From Valencia hispanica (taxonomy: Eukaryota > Chordata > Actinopteri > Cyprinodontiformes > Valenciidae), in the NCBI GenBank assembly GCA_963556495.2, contig OY747710.1, positions 1,899,501 through 1,963,500 on the forward strand: a DNA stretch of 64,000 bases, in the 5' to 3' direction. Positions 1-45,400 of this stretch are shown piece after piece. The notes beneath the pieces were generated by a model, which was not told the origin of the DNA, did not search any database, and saw nothing but the letters and a program-made list of their open reading frames with translations. A program made the translations under genes and the position numbers. Position 1 is the stretch's first letter, and each line of letters opens with the position of its first letter.

Positions 1-1293
1 TATAAACGCTGTGGCAGATTTTCTACAGTTAAATTAAGCTTTAAAAATCACGATCATCCTTTTTTAAGAGTTGTCCAAATAAAAACAGTAAAACAAGATG
101 GAAGGCCTTGGAAAGGCTGATATCACTTTCATCTATGGAAACCCAAGAGGGCCATTGGTGATTCTTTTTTTTTCTTCTTGATATTCCAAAAATTCAATTT
201 TCCTAAATAGAAAACTTCGACAGATTGATATAATCGATATATTGCCTAGCTCCTCGCTATTTCAGCTTCCTTAGATGCATTTTCTTTCCAACATTTCACG
301 CATGCGCTGTGTTAAAACACCCTGTGACTAGGCGGGGGGTCCACTGTCCTGAATCATGAGGGTTTAACAGAAAAAAACACAATCTGGGACTCAGTATCTT
401 CTATTTATGTCCTAAAGCTGTGAAAATGTTCTGTGTCGTCGCTCTACCTGTGATAAAGGTTCCATTAAAAATCTTTTAAAAAAGTCAAAAAAATCGATAC
501 ATTGCTTTTGAATATCGATGCAATATCCTGACACAAAATATCGCGATATATCTGTGTATCGATATTTTATTACATCCCTAGTCGGCCATATAAATATTAT
601 TTCAATTAATATTATTCGTAAGTTCCACTGTTGCTTCAACGTTTATGTGTCTGTATCCATCTGAAACCGACAGCAAGTTTTACACAAACACCTTAGAACA
701 AAGAACACATAGACAACATAGTTTAAACTTAACAATACAGCCACTGTCAGATACGCAATGTTTTAAATAAGTATTTGATTCCCTGAAGGGTTTATTATTA
801 AGGCAGCTTATTCGGTAGACAGTAAAAGTTTTACAAGCTGTTGCCTCGTCGCGCCGTCTTTGCTAACCAGAGGTAGCAACGGAAGCTCAGCGATTGGTCA
901 GCTTTTCCCAAGGGACTGTGGCAAACGTAGTCCCAAAGGGTTTCACAGAAAACGCTGTGAGCTCATGAAGCTGAAGTCACATTCCTTGTTTCTGAAGACA
1001 GTCTTGGCCGTAGGTGTTCCACTAGTCAGTTGTCCTTCCTCCCGCTCTGAGCTGCCAACGGCCCACTCCTTCAGTCTGTTTATTATTTTTAACATTTTCC
1101 ATGAAGTCTGTTACTCCCTGAGTTCTCCTCTTCCTCTTCTCTCTCACTTAAACGGACCTCGGATGAAAGAAATTAGAGCTGCGCCACTTCCCTTCAGGGT
1201 CTGAACATCTTTTTCTGTCTCAATTATCACATCTGTTTGTGTCACAAGGGAAACATTTGAAGGTTAGCCTAAAAGTCTCCTCCTCTTCCTCAG
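1..1293. other. left flank, presumed thbs3 intron or upstream sequence
   Basis: No exon of the missing thbs3 N-terminus could be identified. Around 510-580, cgatatatctgtgtatcgat to catccctag resembles the right end of a hAT MITE. The frame 860-1204 has no recognisable domain. Confidence 0.4.
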
Positions 1294-36345
<35,052 letters not shown>

Positions 36346-36771
36346 GTGCAGCAGACGGACTGTTCACACACAGAGAGCCTCAGAGAGCTGAGCGTCTGTG
36401 GATCCTTGTTACCTGTAGTCTGATTGGGAGCTGAGCTGTTTGAGTGAGTCGCCGTGTTTGTGTGACTGACGGGAAGCTGATGAAACACAGAAACCGGCTG
36501 CTGCAGCATAAAATCGTTTCATCTTCAGTGTTTCTATCGTTCCCTTCATGGTTTTGACTCTGTGCTACTGCAATACTACAACATGTTAGCCCATTGATTT
36601 GTTTCAATGACATAACCAGGATCTGATACAAAACATGAGAAGAGACGTTCCCACCATGTTTGCTTCTGTTCCGATGAGCATCGTCTCCTTTTAGAAGAAT
36701 AGCTGTTTGAGTTTCGTTTTGTTTCTGTTTTTATCTCTGCAAACGTTCTGGAACCCCAACAATCATATCCT

Positions 36772-36777
36772 AATAAA
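36772..36777 (+). terminator. thbs3: candidate polyadenylation signal of thbs3
   Basis: AATAAA about 430 nt downstream of the thbs3 stop, the first canonical hexamer seen after it. This is position-based inference only. Confidence 0.4.
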
Positions 36778-36954
36778 ACAAAGAGTGCATGGTGCACAAG
36801 GATCCCAGACCCTGACTCCTTTATGTGACCACTTTTCATATGAAAACAGAGGTAAAATTCTAAATAAGAAGTTATGATTTGTGGCCCAATCAGGCTCACC
36901 TGTAAGTGTTTCACACCACTAACACTAATTACTCTTAGCACTGTTGGAAATCAC

Positions 36955-37573
36955 TCTAGACATTTCCATCTTTAAATATTTAGTTTACATAATAAATATT
37001 TGGCATCAAACTAAATATTTAGTTGGCCAGCTAAACTGGCAGGTTAAATATTTAGTTTACATAATAAATATTTGGCATCAAACTAAATATTTAGTTGGCC
37101 AGCTAAACTGGCAGGTTAAATATTTAGTTTACATAATAAATATTTAGCTTTAAACTAAACATTTAGATTGAAGCTAAATATTTAGCTACCAAGCTAAACT
37201 GGCAGGGTAAATATTTAGTTTACATAATAAATATTTAGCTTTAAACTAAATATTTAGATTGAAGGTAAATATTTAGCTACCAAACTAAACTAGCAGGGTA
37301 AATATTTAGCTTCAAACTAAATATTTAGCTACCAAATTAAACTGGCAAGGTTAATATTTACTTTACATAATAAATATTTAGCTTCAAACTAAATATTTAT
37401 CTACCAAACTAAACTGGCAGGATAAATATTTAGCTTCAAACTAAATATTTAGCTACCAAACTAAACTGGCAGGATAAATATTTACTTTACATAATAAATA
37501 TTTAGCTTCAAACTAAATATTTACTTTGAAGCTAAATATTTAGCTACCAAGCTAAAATGGCAAGTAAATATTT
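36955..37573. mobile_element. fold-back family array FB3, left part
   Basis: Tandem AT-rich repeats of the family (taaatatttagtttacataa, aactaaatatttag, ctaccaagctaaactggcag). It stops where the L2 element begins and resumes at about 40,290, so the L2 split one array. No inverted terminal region is visible at the left end. Confidence 0.75.
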
Positions 37574-40290
37574 CATTCATTTCAATTCAATTCAGTTTAT
37601 TTATATAGCGCCAATTCACAACAGATGTCATCTCAAGGCACTTAACAAGAAGTCATTTCAATACATTTATACAAACATTCCAATCAGTTAAAGAGTTTCC
37701 TATTTAAGGAATCCCAGCAGATTGCGTCAGTCATTGGCGTGAGGTTGGGCCCCGTTGATGCAGACTTTCCAACCACAGCAATCCTTCAGCAATCCCTCAT
37801 ACTGAGCAAGCATGTAGCGACGGTGGAGAGGAAAAACTCCCCTTTAACAGGAAGAAACCTCCAACAGAACCAGGCTCAGTAGGAGCGGCCATCTGCCACG
37901 ACCGTCTGGGGGTTTGAGAAGACAGAGCAGAAACACAGAAGGAACAGAAGATCTGATATAAGAGAACTTTCTATGTTACAGAAAGTAAAAAGTTGATAAC
38001 AGGACACAGTGGATGTTCAGTTACTGGGAGGATCATCCCAGTCGATGCCCCCCGTCCAACGGGGCATTGCAGCCAAGCAGGATACTAGACCAGGTATATC
38101 TTCTATGGAGAGAAAAACACTGAGAGAAAACAAAGTTAACAGTCGAAAAATCAGAATGTACTGTAATACAACTGGAGAGTAGTAGGAGAAAAGGAAGTAG
38201 CAGAGTGAAGAAACTTGGTAAGTCTGTCCTCCAGCAGTCTAAGCCTATAGCAGCATAACTACAGTGATGGCTCAGGATGACCTTAGCCACTCTAACTATA
38301 AGCTTTATCAAAAAGGAAATTCTTAAGCCTGGCCTTAAAAGTAAACAGAGTGTCTGCCTCACGGACTAAAGCTGGGAGCTGGTTCCACAGGAGAGGAGCC
38401 TGATAACTAAAAGATCTGCCTCCCATTCTACTTTTAGAGATCCTAGGAACTACAAGTAAACCTGCAGTCTGAGAGCGAAGTGCTCTGTTAGGAACATATG
38501 GACCAATCAGATCTCTGATGGATGATGGAGCTTGATTATTATGGGCTTTATATGTAAGAAGAAGGATCTTAAATTCTATTCTGGATTTAACAGGGAGCCA
38601 ATGAAGGGAAGCTAAAACAGGAGAAATGTGATCTCTCTTTTTAATATTCATCAGAACTCTTGCTGCAGCATTTTGGATCAACTGAAGGCTTTTAATGGCA
38701 TTTTGTGGACTTCCTGATAGTAAAGAATTACAGTAGTCCAGCCTTGAGGTAACAAATGCATGGACTAGTTTCTCAGCATCACTCCTGGACAGGATGTTTC
38801 TAATTTTAGCAATATTCCGGAGGTGAAAGAAAGAAATCCTAGAAACCTGTTTAATATGGGATTTAAATGTCAAGTCTCGGTCAAAAATAACGCCGAGGTT
38901 CTTTACGTTATTACTGGGGGACAATTTAATGCCATCCAGATGAAGTGATTGACTAATCAGTTTCTGTTTTAGAACTTCTGGTACAAAGACGGCAACTTCA
39001 GTTTTGTCAGAATTTAAAAGCAAAAAGTTTAGGGTCATCCATGTTTTTATGTCTTCCAGACATGCCTGTAATCTACCTAACTGACTGGGTTCATCAGGAT
39101 TTATGGATAAATATAGTTGTGTATCATCGGCATAGCTGTGGAAATTTATCCCATGCTGTCTAATGATTCTACCAATTGGGAGCATATATATGGTGAAAAG
39201 AATTGGTCCAAGCACAGAACCCTGTGGAACTCCACAAGTAACCCTTGAGAGTGAAGAAGATTTATCATTTAGATGAACAAACTGGAATCTATCAGACAAA
39301 TCTGATTTAAACCAGCCTAGTGCTGTTCCTTTGATCCCTGCAACATGTTCAAGCCTTTCTAGGAGAATATTATGATCGACTGTGTCAAAAGCAGCACTGA
39401 GATCTAACAAAACCAGAACAGACACAAGTCCATTATCTGAGGCCATGAGAATATCATTAGTAACCTTCACCAGTGCTGTTTCAGTGCTATGATGAGCTCT
39501 AAAACCTGACTGAAACTCTTCAAACAGCTTGTTACTGTTTAGATGTTCACAGACTTGGTTAGCAACTATTTTCTCAAGGACTTTGGATAAGAAAGGAAGG
39601 TTAGATATAGGTCTGTAATTCACTAAGTCATCTTGATCAAGGGAAGGTTTCTTGAGTAAAGGTTTAATTACAGCTATTTTAAATTCCTGTGGTACGTATC
39701 CGTTTACTGAGGATAGATTCATCATATCCAAAATGGGGCCAGGAACCAAATGGAACACTTCTTTAAATAATTTGGTTGGAATTGGGTCCAACATACAAGT
39801 TGAAGGTTTAGATGAGGCTAATATTTGTGATAATTCCGAAAGCTCGACTGAATCAAAACAGCCTAAGCACAACTGAGGTTCTACAGTTCTTTCCGATGCT
39901 GCCTCATTTACTGAGGAAGAAGTAATCATGTTTGGGAGGATGCCAATAATTTTATTTTTAATAGAATTAATTTTATTTATGAAGAATCCCATAAAATCAT
40001 CACTGCTAAGAGCTGGGGGAATAGTTGGCTCAACAGAGCTATGACTCTGTGTAAGTTCGGCAACTGTACTAAAAAGAAACCTAGGATTGTTTTTATTCAC
40101 CTCTATTAATGATGAAAAATATGCTGTTCTAGCTTGTCGAAGGGTCTTTTTATACAGCAGTAGACTGTTATTCCAGGTTAAATAGGAATCCTCTAGGTGT
40201 GTAGAGCGCCATTTTCTCTCCAACTTCCTAGTATTCTGCTTTAAAGTATGCAACTCTGCGTTAAACCAAGGAGTCAGCCTCCTATGGCTA
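37574..40290 (-). mobile_element. LINE L2-type retrotransposon, 5'-truncated, long open RT frame
   Basis: The 3' untranslated region on the minus strand ends in gcgctatataaataaactga followed by attgaa repeats. The body 38292-40253 is one open reading frame. The 5' end is cut, so the endonuclease half is missing. Inserted in the FB3 array, whose repeats continue on both sides. Confidence 0.92.
38292..40253 (-). CDS. L2-type reverse transcriptase, 653-codon frame
   Basis: Retrotransposon open frame, not a host gene. Reverse transcriptase signatures: VNYRPISNLPFLSKVLEK near residue 210, SGFRAHHSTETALV, LDLSAAFDTVDH, CGVPQGSVLGPILF, and the active-site block HSYADDTQLYL near residue 370. The C-terminal part has DYCNSLLSGSP, QLIQNAAARVL and PVLASLHWLPVKSRI. 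No stop or frameshift interrupts it, which suggests a fairly young copy. An N-terminal apurinic endonuclease domain is absent, so it is not autonomous. Confidence 0.92.
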   Translation of the reverse strand: MHTLKQNTRKLERKWRSTHLEDSYLTWNNSLLLYKKTLRQARTAYFSSLIEVNKNNPRFLFSTVAELTQSHSSVEPTIPPALSSDDFMGFFINKINSIKNKIIGILPNMITSSSVNEAASERTVEPQLCLGCFDSVELSELSQILASSKPSTCMLDPIPTKLFKEVFHLVPGPILDMMNLSSVNGYVPQEFKIAVIKPLLKKPSLDQDDLVNYRPISNLPFLSKVLEKIVANQVCEHLNSNKLFEEFQSGFRAHHSTETALVKVTNDILMASDNGLVSVLVLLDLSAAFDTVDHNILLERLEHVAGIKGTALGWFKSDLSDRFQFVHLNDKSSSLSRVTCGVPQGSVLGPILFTIYMLPIGRIIRQHGINFHSYADDTQLYLSINPDEPSQLGRLQACLEDIKTWMTLNFLLLNSDKTEVAVFVPEVLKQKLISQSLHLDGIKLSPSNNVKNLGVIFDRDLTFKSHIKQVSRISFFHLRNIAKIRNILSRSDAEKLVHAFVTSRLDYCNSLLSGSPQNAIKSLQLIQNAAARVLMNIKKRDHISPVLASLHWLPVKSRIEFKILLLTYKAHNNQAPSSIRDLIGPYVPNRALRSQTAGLLVVPRISKSRMGGRSFSYQAPLLWNQLPALVREADTLFTFKARLKNFLFDKAYS

Positions 40291-40795
40291 GGAGTTTAGT
40301 TTACCTAATAAATATTTAGCTACCAAGTTAAACTGGCAAGGTAAATATTTAGTTTACATAATAAATATTTAGCTTCAAACTAAATATTTATTTTGAAGCT
40401 AAATATTTAGCTACCAAGCTAAACTAGCAGGTTAAATATTTAGCTTCAAACTAAATATTTAGCTACCAAGGTAAACTGGCAGAATAAATATTTAGTTTGA
40501 AGCTAAATATTTAGCTACCAAGCTAAACTAGCAGGTTAAATATTTAGCATCAAACTAAATATTTAGCTACCAAGCTAAACTGGCAGAATAAATATTTAGT
40601 TTGAAGCTAAATATTTAGCTACCAACCTGGCAGGGTAAATATTTAGTTTACATAGTAAATATTTAGCTTCAAACCAAATATTTAGCTACCAAATTAAATT
40701 TTTAGGTAGCAGGCTAAACTGGCACACTAAATATATAATTTACATGCTAAATATTTAGCTCTGAGTTAAAAACTTACTTCAAAGTTAGCTATCAG
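40290..40795. mobile_element. fold-back family array FB3, right part
   Basis: Continues the repeats found left of the L2 (aaactaaatatttagctacc, aagctaaactggcag). It ends at the junction with a second L2 fragment at about 40,796. Its own right inverted end is missing. Confidence 0.75.
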
Positions 40796-42690
40796 GCTCC
40801 TCTCCTGTGGAACCAGCTCCCAGCTTTAGTCCGTGAGGCAGACACTCTGTTTACTTTTAAGGCCAGGCTTAAAACTTTCCTTTTTGATAAAGCTTATAGT
40901 TAGAGTGGCTTAGGTCATCCTGAGCTATCTCTGTAGTTATGCTGCTATAGGCTTAGACTGCTGGAGGACAGACTTACCAATTTTCTTCACTCTGCTACTT
41001 CCTTTTCTCCTACTACTCTCCAGTTGTATTTCAGTACATTCTGTTATTTCGACTGTTAACTTTGTTTACAGTTGGTTTAAATCATATTTGTTTGATAGAT
41101 TCCAGTTTGTTCATCTAAATGATAAATCTTCTTCACTCTCAAGGGTTACTTGTGGAGTTCCACAGGGTTCTGTGCTTGGACCAATTCTTTTCACCATATA
41201 TATGCTCCCAATTGGTAGAATCATTAGACAGCATGGGATAAATTCCCACAGCTATGCCGATGATACACAACTATATTTATCCATAAATCCTGATGAACCC
41301 AGTCAGTTAGGTAGATTACAGGCATGTCTGGAAGACATTAAAACAAGGATGACCCTTAACTTTTTGCTTTTAAATTCTGACAAAACAGAAGTTTCCGTCT
41401 TTGGACCAGAAGTTCTTAAACAGAAACTGATTAGTCAATCACTTCATCTGGATGGCATTAAATTGGCCCCCAGTAATAACGTAAAGAACCTCGGCGTTAT
41501 TTTTGACCAAGACTTGACATTTTAATCCCATATTAAACAGGTTTCTAGGATTTCTTTCTTTCACCTCCGGAATATTGCTAAAATTAGAAACATCCTGTCC
41601 AGGAGTGATGCTGAGAAACTAGTCCATGCATTTGTTACCTCAAGGCTGGACTACTGTAATTCTTTACTATCAGGAAGTCCACAAAATGCCATTAAAAGCC
41701 TTCAGTTGATCCAAAATGCGTCAGCAAGAGTTCTGATGAATATTAAAAAGAGAGATCACATTTCTCCTGTTTTAGCTTCCCTTCATTGGCTCCCTGTTAA
41801 ATCCAGAATAGAATCTAAGATCCTTCTTCTTCCATATAAAGCCCATAATAATCAGCTCCATCATACATCAGAGATCTGATTGTTCCATATGTTCCTAACA
41901 GAGCCCTTCGCTCTCAGACTGCAGGTTTACTTGTAGTTCCTAGGATCTCTAAAAGTAGAATGGGAGGCAGATCTTTTAGTTCTCAGGCTCCTCTCCTGTG
42001 GAACCAGCTCCCAGCTTTAGTCCGTGAGGCAGACACTCTGTTTACTTTTAAGGCCAGGCTTAAAACTTTCCTTTTTGATAAAGCTTATAGTTAGAGTGGC
42101 TAAGGTCATCCTGAGCTATCTCTGTAGTTATGCTGCTATAGGCTTAGACTGCTGGAGGACAGACTTACCAGTTTTCTTCACTCTGCTACTTTTCTCTCCT
42201 ACTACTCTCCACTTGTATTATGTGCTGTTATTTCGACTGTTAACTTTGTTTTCTCTGTGTTTTTCTCTCCATAGAAGATATACCTGGTCTGGTATCCTGC
42301 TTGGCTACAATGGCCTGTTGGACGGGGGGCATCGACGGGGCTGATCCTCCCAGTAACTGACCATCCTCGATGTCCTGTTATCAAGCCAGGATCTGGTTCA
42401 GGTTCTGGTTCTGCTGGAAGTTTCTTCCTGTTAAAGGGGAGTTTTCGTCTCTACTGTCGCTACATGCTTGCTCAGTATGAAGGATTGCCGTGGTTAGAGT
42501 CTGCATCAGCGGGACGCAACCTCAAGTCAATGACTCCATGCAATCTGCTGGGATTCCTTAGATAGAAAACTAGCTAAACATTTCCACTGATTGAAATGAT
42601 TGAATTGAAAAGACTTTTCTTGTAAAGTGTCTTTAGATGACATCTGTTGTGAATCGGCGCTATATAAATAAACTGAATTAAATTTAAAAC
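40796..42690 (+). mobile_element. LINE L2-type copy, plus strand, rearranged
   Basis: The first 270 bp (caggctcctctcctgtggaa ... tttgtttac) are the 3' end of the RT frame and start of the 3' UTR. Then 41,068-42,690 restarts in the middle of the RT frame (DRFQFVHLNDKSSSLSRVTC, HSYADDTQLYL) and runs to the 3' tail. The same 3' segment therefore appears twice, about 1.19 kb apart. The RT frame is broken by a stop at about 41,523. Confidence 0.88.
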
Positions 42691-43055
42691 TATAAAACTG
42701 GAGGTGACTGAAACAGGAGGCTGGGAATGTTCCACCAATCAGAATCGTTTAGCTCCACCTCTAAGGTTCAGGGGTAGGGTTGGGGTAGATCTACACCCTG
42801 GTAATCTGTTTTACCCCTGGTTCCTGCAGTGGAAATGGACCGCGGACCACCAGAAAGCTGGCCTGGTTCCTGGACAAAGGTTCCTGCAGTGAAAACGGAA
42901 GATCAGTGAATCTAGAGAGACTGAATTGAGGGAACCATTGGTTAGAATATGTTTCAATCTGTTTCTCTTATTGTCACATCTGGTCATTAATAAAGTCAAC
43001 AAATATCAGCTCCAGTCGGACTCACATCTCCTAAAACCACAGAAGAATAAAAAAA
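42691..43055. other. intergenic stretch, no gene seen
   Basis: Contains two near copies of ggttcctgcagtg (42,821 and 42,881), probably repeat debris. Confidence 0.35.
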
Positions 43056-43056
43056 C

Positions 43057-43564
43057 TAGATGACGGTAATTAAACCGTCAGTTGGAATCAAAGTGGTCTC
43101 CATGTTTGATGTTTTTAATAAACAACCAGTCCAACAACGACAGCTTCATGTTTTTAGGATGTATTCTCAGCCGCTGACTTGTTTTCTGTATTTGGTTCAG
43201 TTCTGCCTGCAGCGCCCTCTGCTGCTCCGGTTTCAGAAGATAGTCGCTTGTTTCCAGAACTGATGCCAAAGCACCGGTCAGCGCATCCTGGCGTCAAATC
43301 GCTCAGACGGACGAAAGTTAACGCTTTAATATTAAAACCCAGCTGCTTGCACACTTTGTAGTCCACGTCGGCCCGTCACGTCCCGTAGTTGCCCTAACCC
43401 GGTTTGGCTAGCGTTAGCTAACATAACAAGAAAGTTAAAAGAAAATATTTAACTGCTTACCTGGCACTCCAATATCCTCCGATCTCTTCCTGTCTTTGTA
43501 AAAAGACGAAGACGGGTCATACAATTCATGAAAATTACAGACAGGGACGATTTGTTGATCCTCC
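43057..43564 (-). pseudogene. MADF-like domain fragment, probable transposon-derived relic
   Basis: Minus strand from 43564 reads MEDQQIVPVCNFHELYDPSS followed by SFYKDRKRSEDIGVPG, then a good donor G|gtaagc. It resembles the start of MADF (Myb/SANT-like) DNA-binding domains, which begin with a hydrophobic helix then ELYDPSSxxYKD. A downstream minus frame (SVLETSDYLLKPEQQRALQA, ELNQIQKTSQRLRIHP) could be its second exon, but the phase does not fit cleanly. The domain lacks the later helices. I infer a decayed Harbinger-associated or domesticated gene fragment. Confidence 0.45.
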
Positions 43565-43699
43565 ATTTTGAATGGTTGACTTGCCGGGGCAAGTTCGGGG
43601 CTGCTCCGACGGTCCGTCAACGGTCTATGCTTCTCCGTCTGCAGAGGTGCGCCGTTATCCGTCGACGCTAGGGTTCTCTGTCACTCACGCAATGACGGA

Positions 43700-45280
43700 T
43701 GGAGAAGAGACACATTTTTTATCCATCCGTTGAACGGAACGGAGAGCGCACGTCTGTGATTGGTCAGCGTCAGCCCCAGATCATTTCACCAGAACGGTGC
43801 TCTATAGTCGATATAATCAGTAGTCAATGCAGCTTTTGGCCACTAGATGCTTTATATTGCAAGGCCAGTTTATCTATCTGGTGATTTTGGTGATGTTACA
43901 CCAGGAGGTGTAGAGAACAACAATACAGACGCTGTGTTTGTTTGTTTCCATGAGTTTTAGAGGATTCTATGAGCTGCACTTCTAGTAAAAAGCTTTCAAG
44001 CTCAATCTAAACTCGTTCTCGGTCGGCCATTGCTCCTTGAGTGAATGTGCGTTTACAGGCTGAAGTAAAATATACTGCATTGGCAGACAGACCCGCCAGA
44101 AAAGATCTGCGCCCCCTGATGTCCTGGAGGGGAATTGCTTTGCAACACTGACACACCAACGGAGAAGTATAAAAAGAAAACGTCTCCGTCGATACGTGTG
44201 AGTGCAAAGCTGCTTATTTAGAAATATAATGCTTTGTTTAAATGCTTAGTTTATGTTTAGTGTGTGTCATATCTTGTTTTAATATTGCACATTGGAGTAT
44301 GGGAGAAACTAAGTTTCAGTCTGCTGTGTAATGTACTGTTGCATGGTTTGATTGACAATAAAGTTGACTTGACTTGTATAAACTAGGCTATATGCACAAA
44401 GGGACAGCAGTTGTAAGACAGCGAGATTTCATCATAGTTTTTTTTTATTTTTGAGAAATGTTGTAAACTCTTTACTTTTTTAAAATCTCAAATTGATTAA
44501 CAGTTTTGAACTCTGTGTGGAATAATACACTCCAGGTTTTGACTGGTTGCAGATTTCATCCTTCTCTTTATTTAAGCTCCTCCTAAAACTATTCAAATAT
44601 GCTTTTTCTTTTTTTTTTTGGTCATTTCATAAACAGAATAAGGGGCATATACATTTTGAATAGTTTAAATCGGTTGTTTTGCGTTTTCAACTGGAGACGG
44701 ATCAAATTCACGCCACATCCTTTAAAGAAACAGTGAAGTAGCCCTTTAATTTAGCTGTGAGTCTGAAGCTGTAAAGCAGACACCAACTTCAGCCTCATCA
44801 GCGAGGCGCGGTGATACTCGCTTCTCTGATACTGATACTGGAGGACAATCGAGAGAGACTGGTTAACCTTAACAGTCATGATTTTGGACCATGGGAGGAG
44901 GCTGGAGTACCTGGAGGGTATCCAGGTGAGCACAGGGAGAACATGCAGGAAGATCCCAGGCCAGGATTTGAACCAGAGACTTTGTTGCTTCCAAAAAGCT
45001 CAACAAACCAAACCTTTCAACACATTAAACTGACAATGTGGCTGTGAGAGAGAGAAAGTGTCTTTTTAATGCCTAACGAGTCCAAAAGAAGGAAACTTAA
45101 ACAGAAATTGAAGATTTAGATTTTCTAGGTTTTAACCCCCCCAAAAAAAAATCTTTCTGCAGAGATTCTGATGCAAACGATGTTATTCTGTTTTCACAAA
45201 CCCCTCGGTGGATCTTTGCCGTCCTGATGAGTCTCCCGTCTCTCCTGTCCCGTCCGGAGGCGGGCGCGGGGTCGCGACCC
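43700..45280. other. intergenic stretch, repeat debris, no gene seen
   Basis: Contains a tail-like gacaataaagttgacttgac near 44,355, the kind of end seen in fish retroelements. No domain-bearing frame recognised. Confidence 0.35.
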
Positions 45281-45282
45281 CT

Positions 45283-45357
45283 GGGCCGGGGAGGCCGGGA
45301 CGAGTGCAATATTGGAGGGAGGCGACATGACAACAGTGCACCGCATCCCGAAACCTG
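45283..45357 (-). ncRNA. mir92b: mir-92b precursor hairpin
   Basis: Minus-strand hairpin. The 3' arm at 45290-45311 starts TATTGCACTCGTCCCGGC and continues CTCC, identical over 22 nt to vertebrate miR-92b-3p as I know it; the seed is ATTGCAC. The 5' arm (CGGGATGCGGTGCACTGTTG) pairs with it through GGGATG/CGTCCC and TGCA/TGCA blocks with few mismatches. It resembles human miR-92b-5p. The loop is tcatgtcgcctccctcc. The surroundings are CpG- and GC-rich, unlike neighbouring DNA. It lies about 9 kb past the thbs3 stop on the opposite strand. In human, MIR92B also sits beside the 3' end of THBS3 on the opposite strand (from memory), which supports orthology. Confidence 0.94.
45290..45311 (-). ncRNA. 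mir92b: mature miR-92b-3p
   Basis: 22-nt 3'-arm product of the hairpin, member of the miR-25/32/92/363 seed family. It guides Argonaute to 3' UTRs containing GTGCAATA. The strand is set by the mature sequence reading only on the minus strand. Confidence 0.93.
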
Positions 45358-45400
45358 CCCGCCCCCGGGATGAAACAAGGCCGAGCCTCCTGGAACACAA

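Noticed and set aside
45097..45400. Three overlapping minus-strand frames at the GC-rich patch
   Set aside because: The patch is explained by the mir-92b hairpin; the frames show no known domain.
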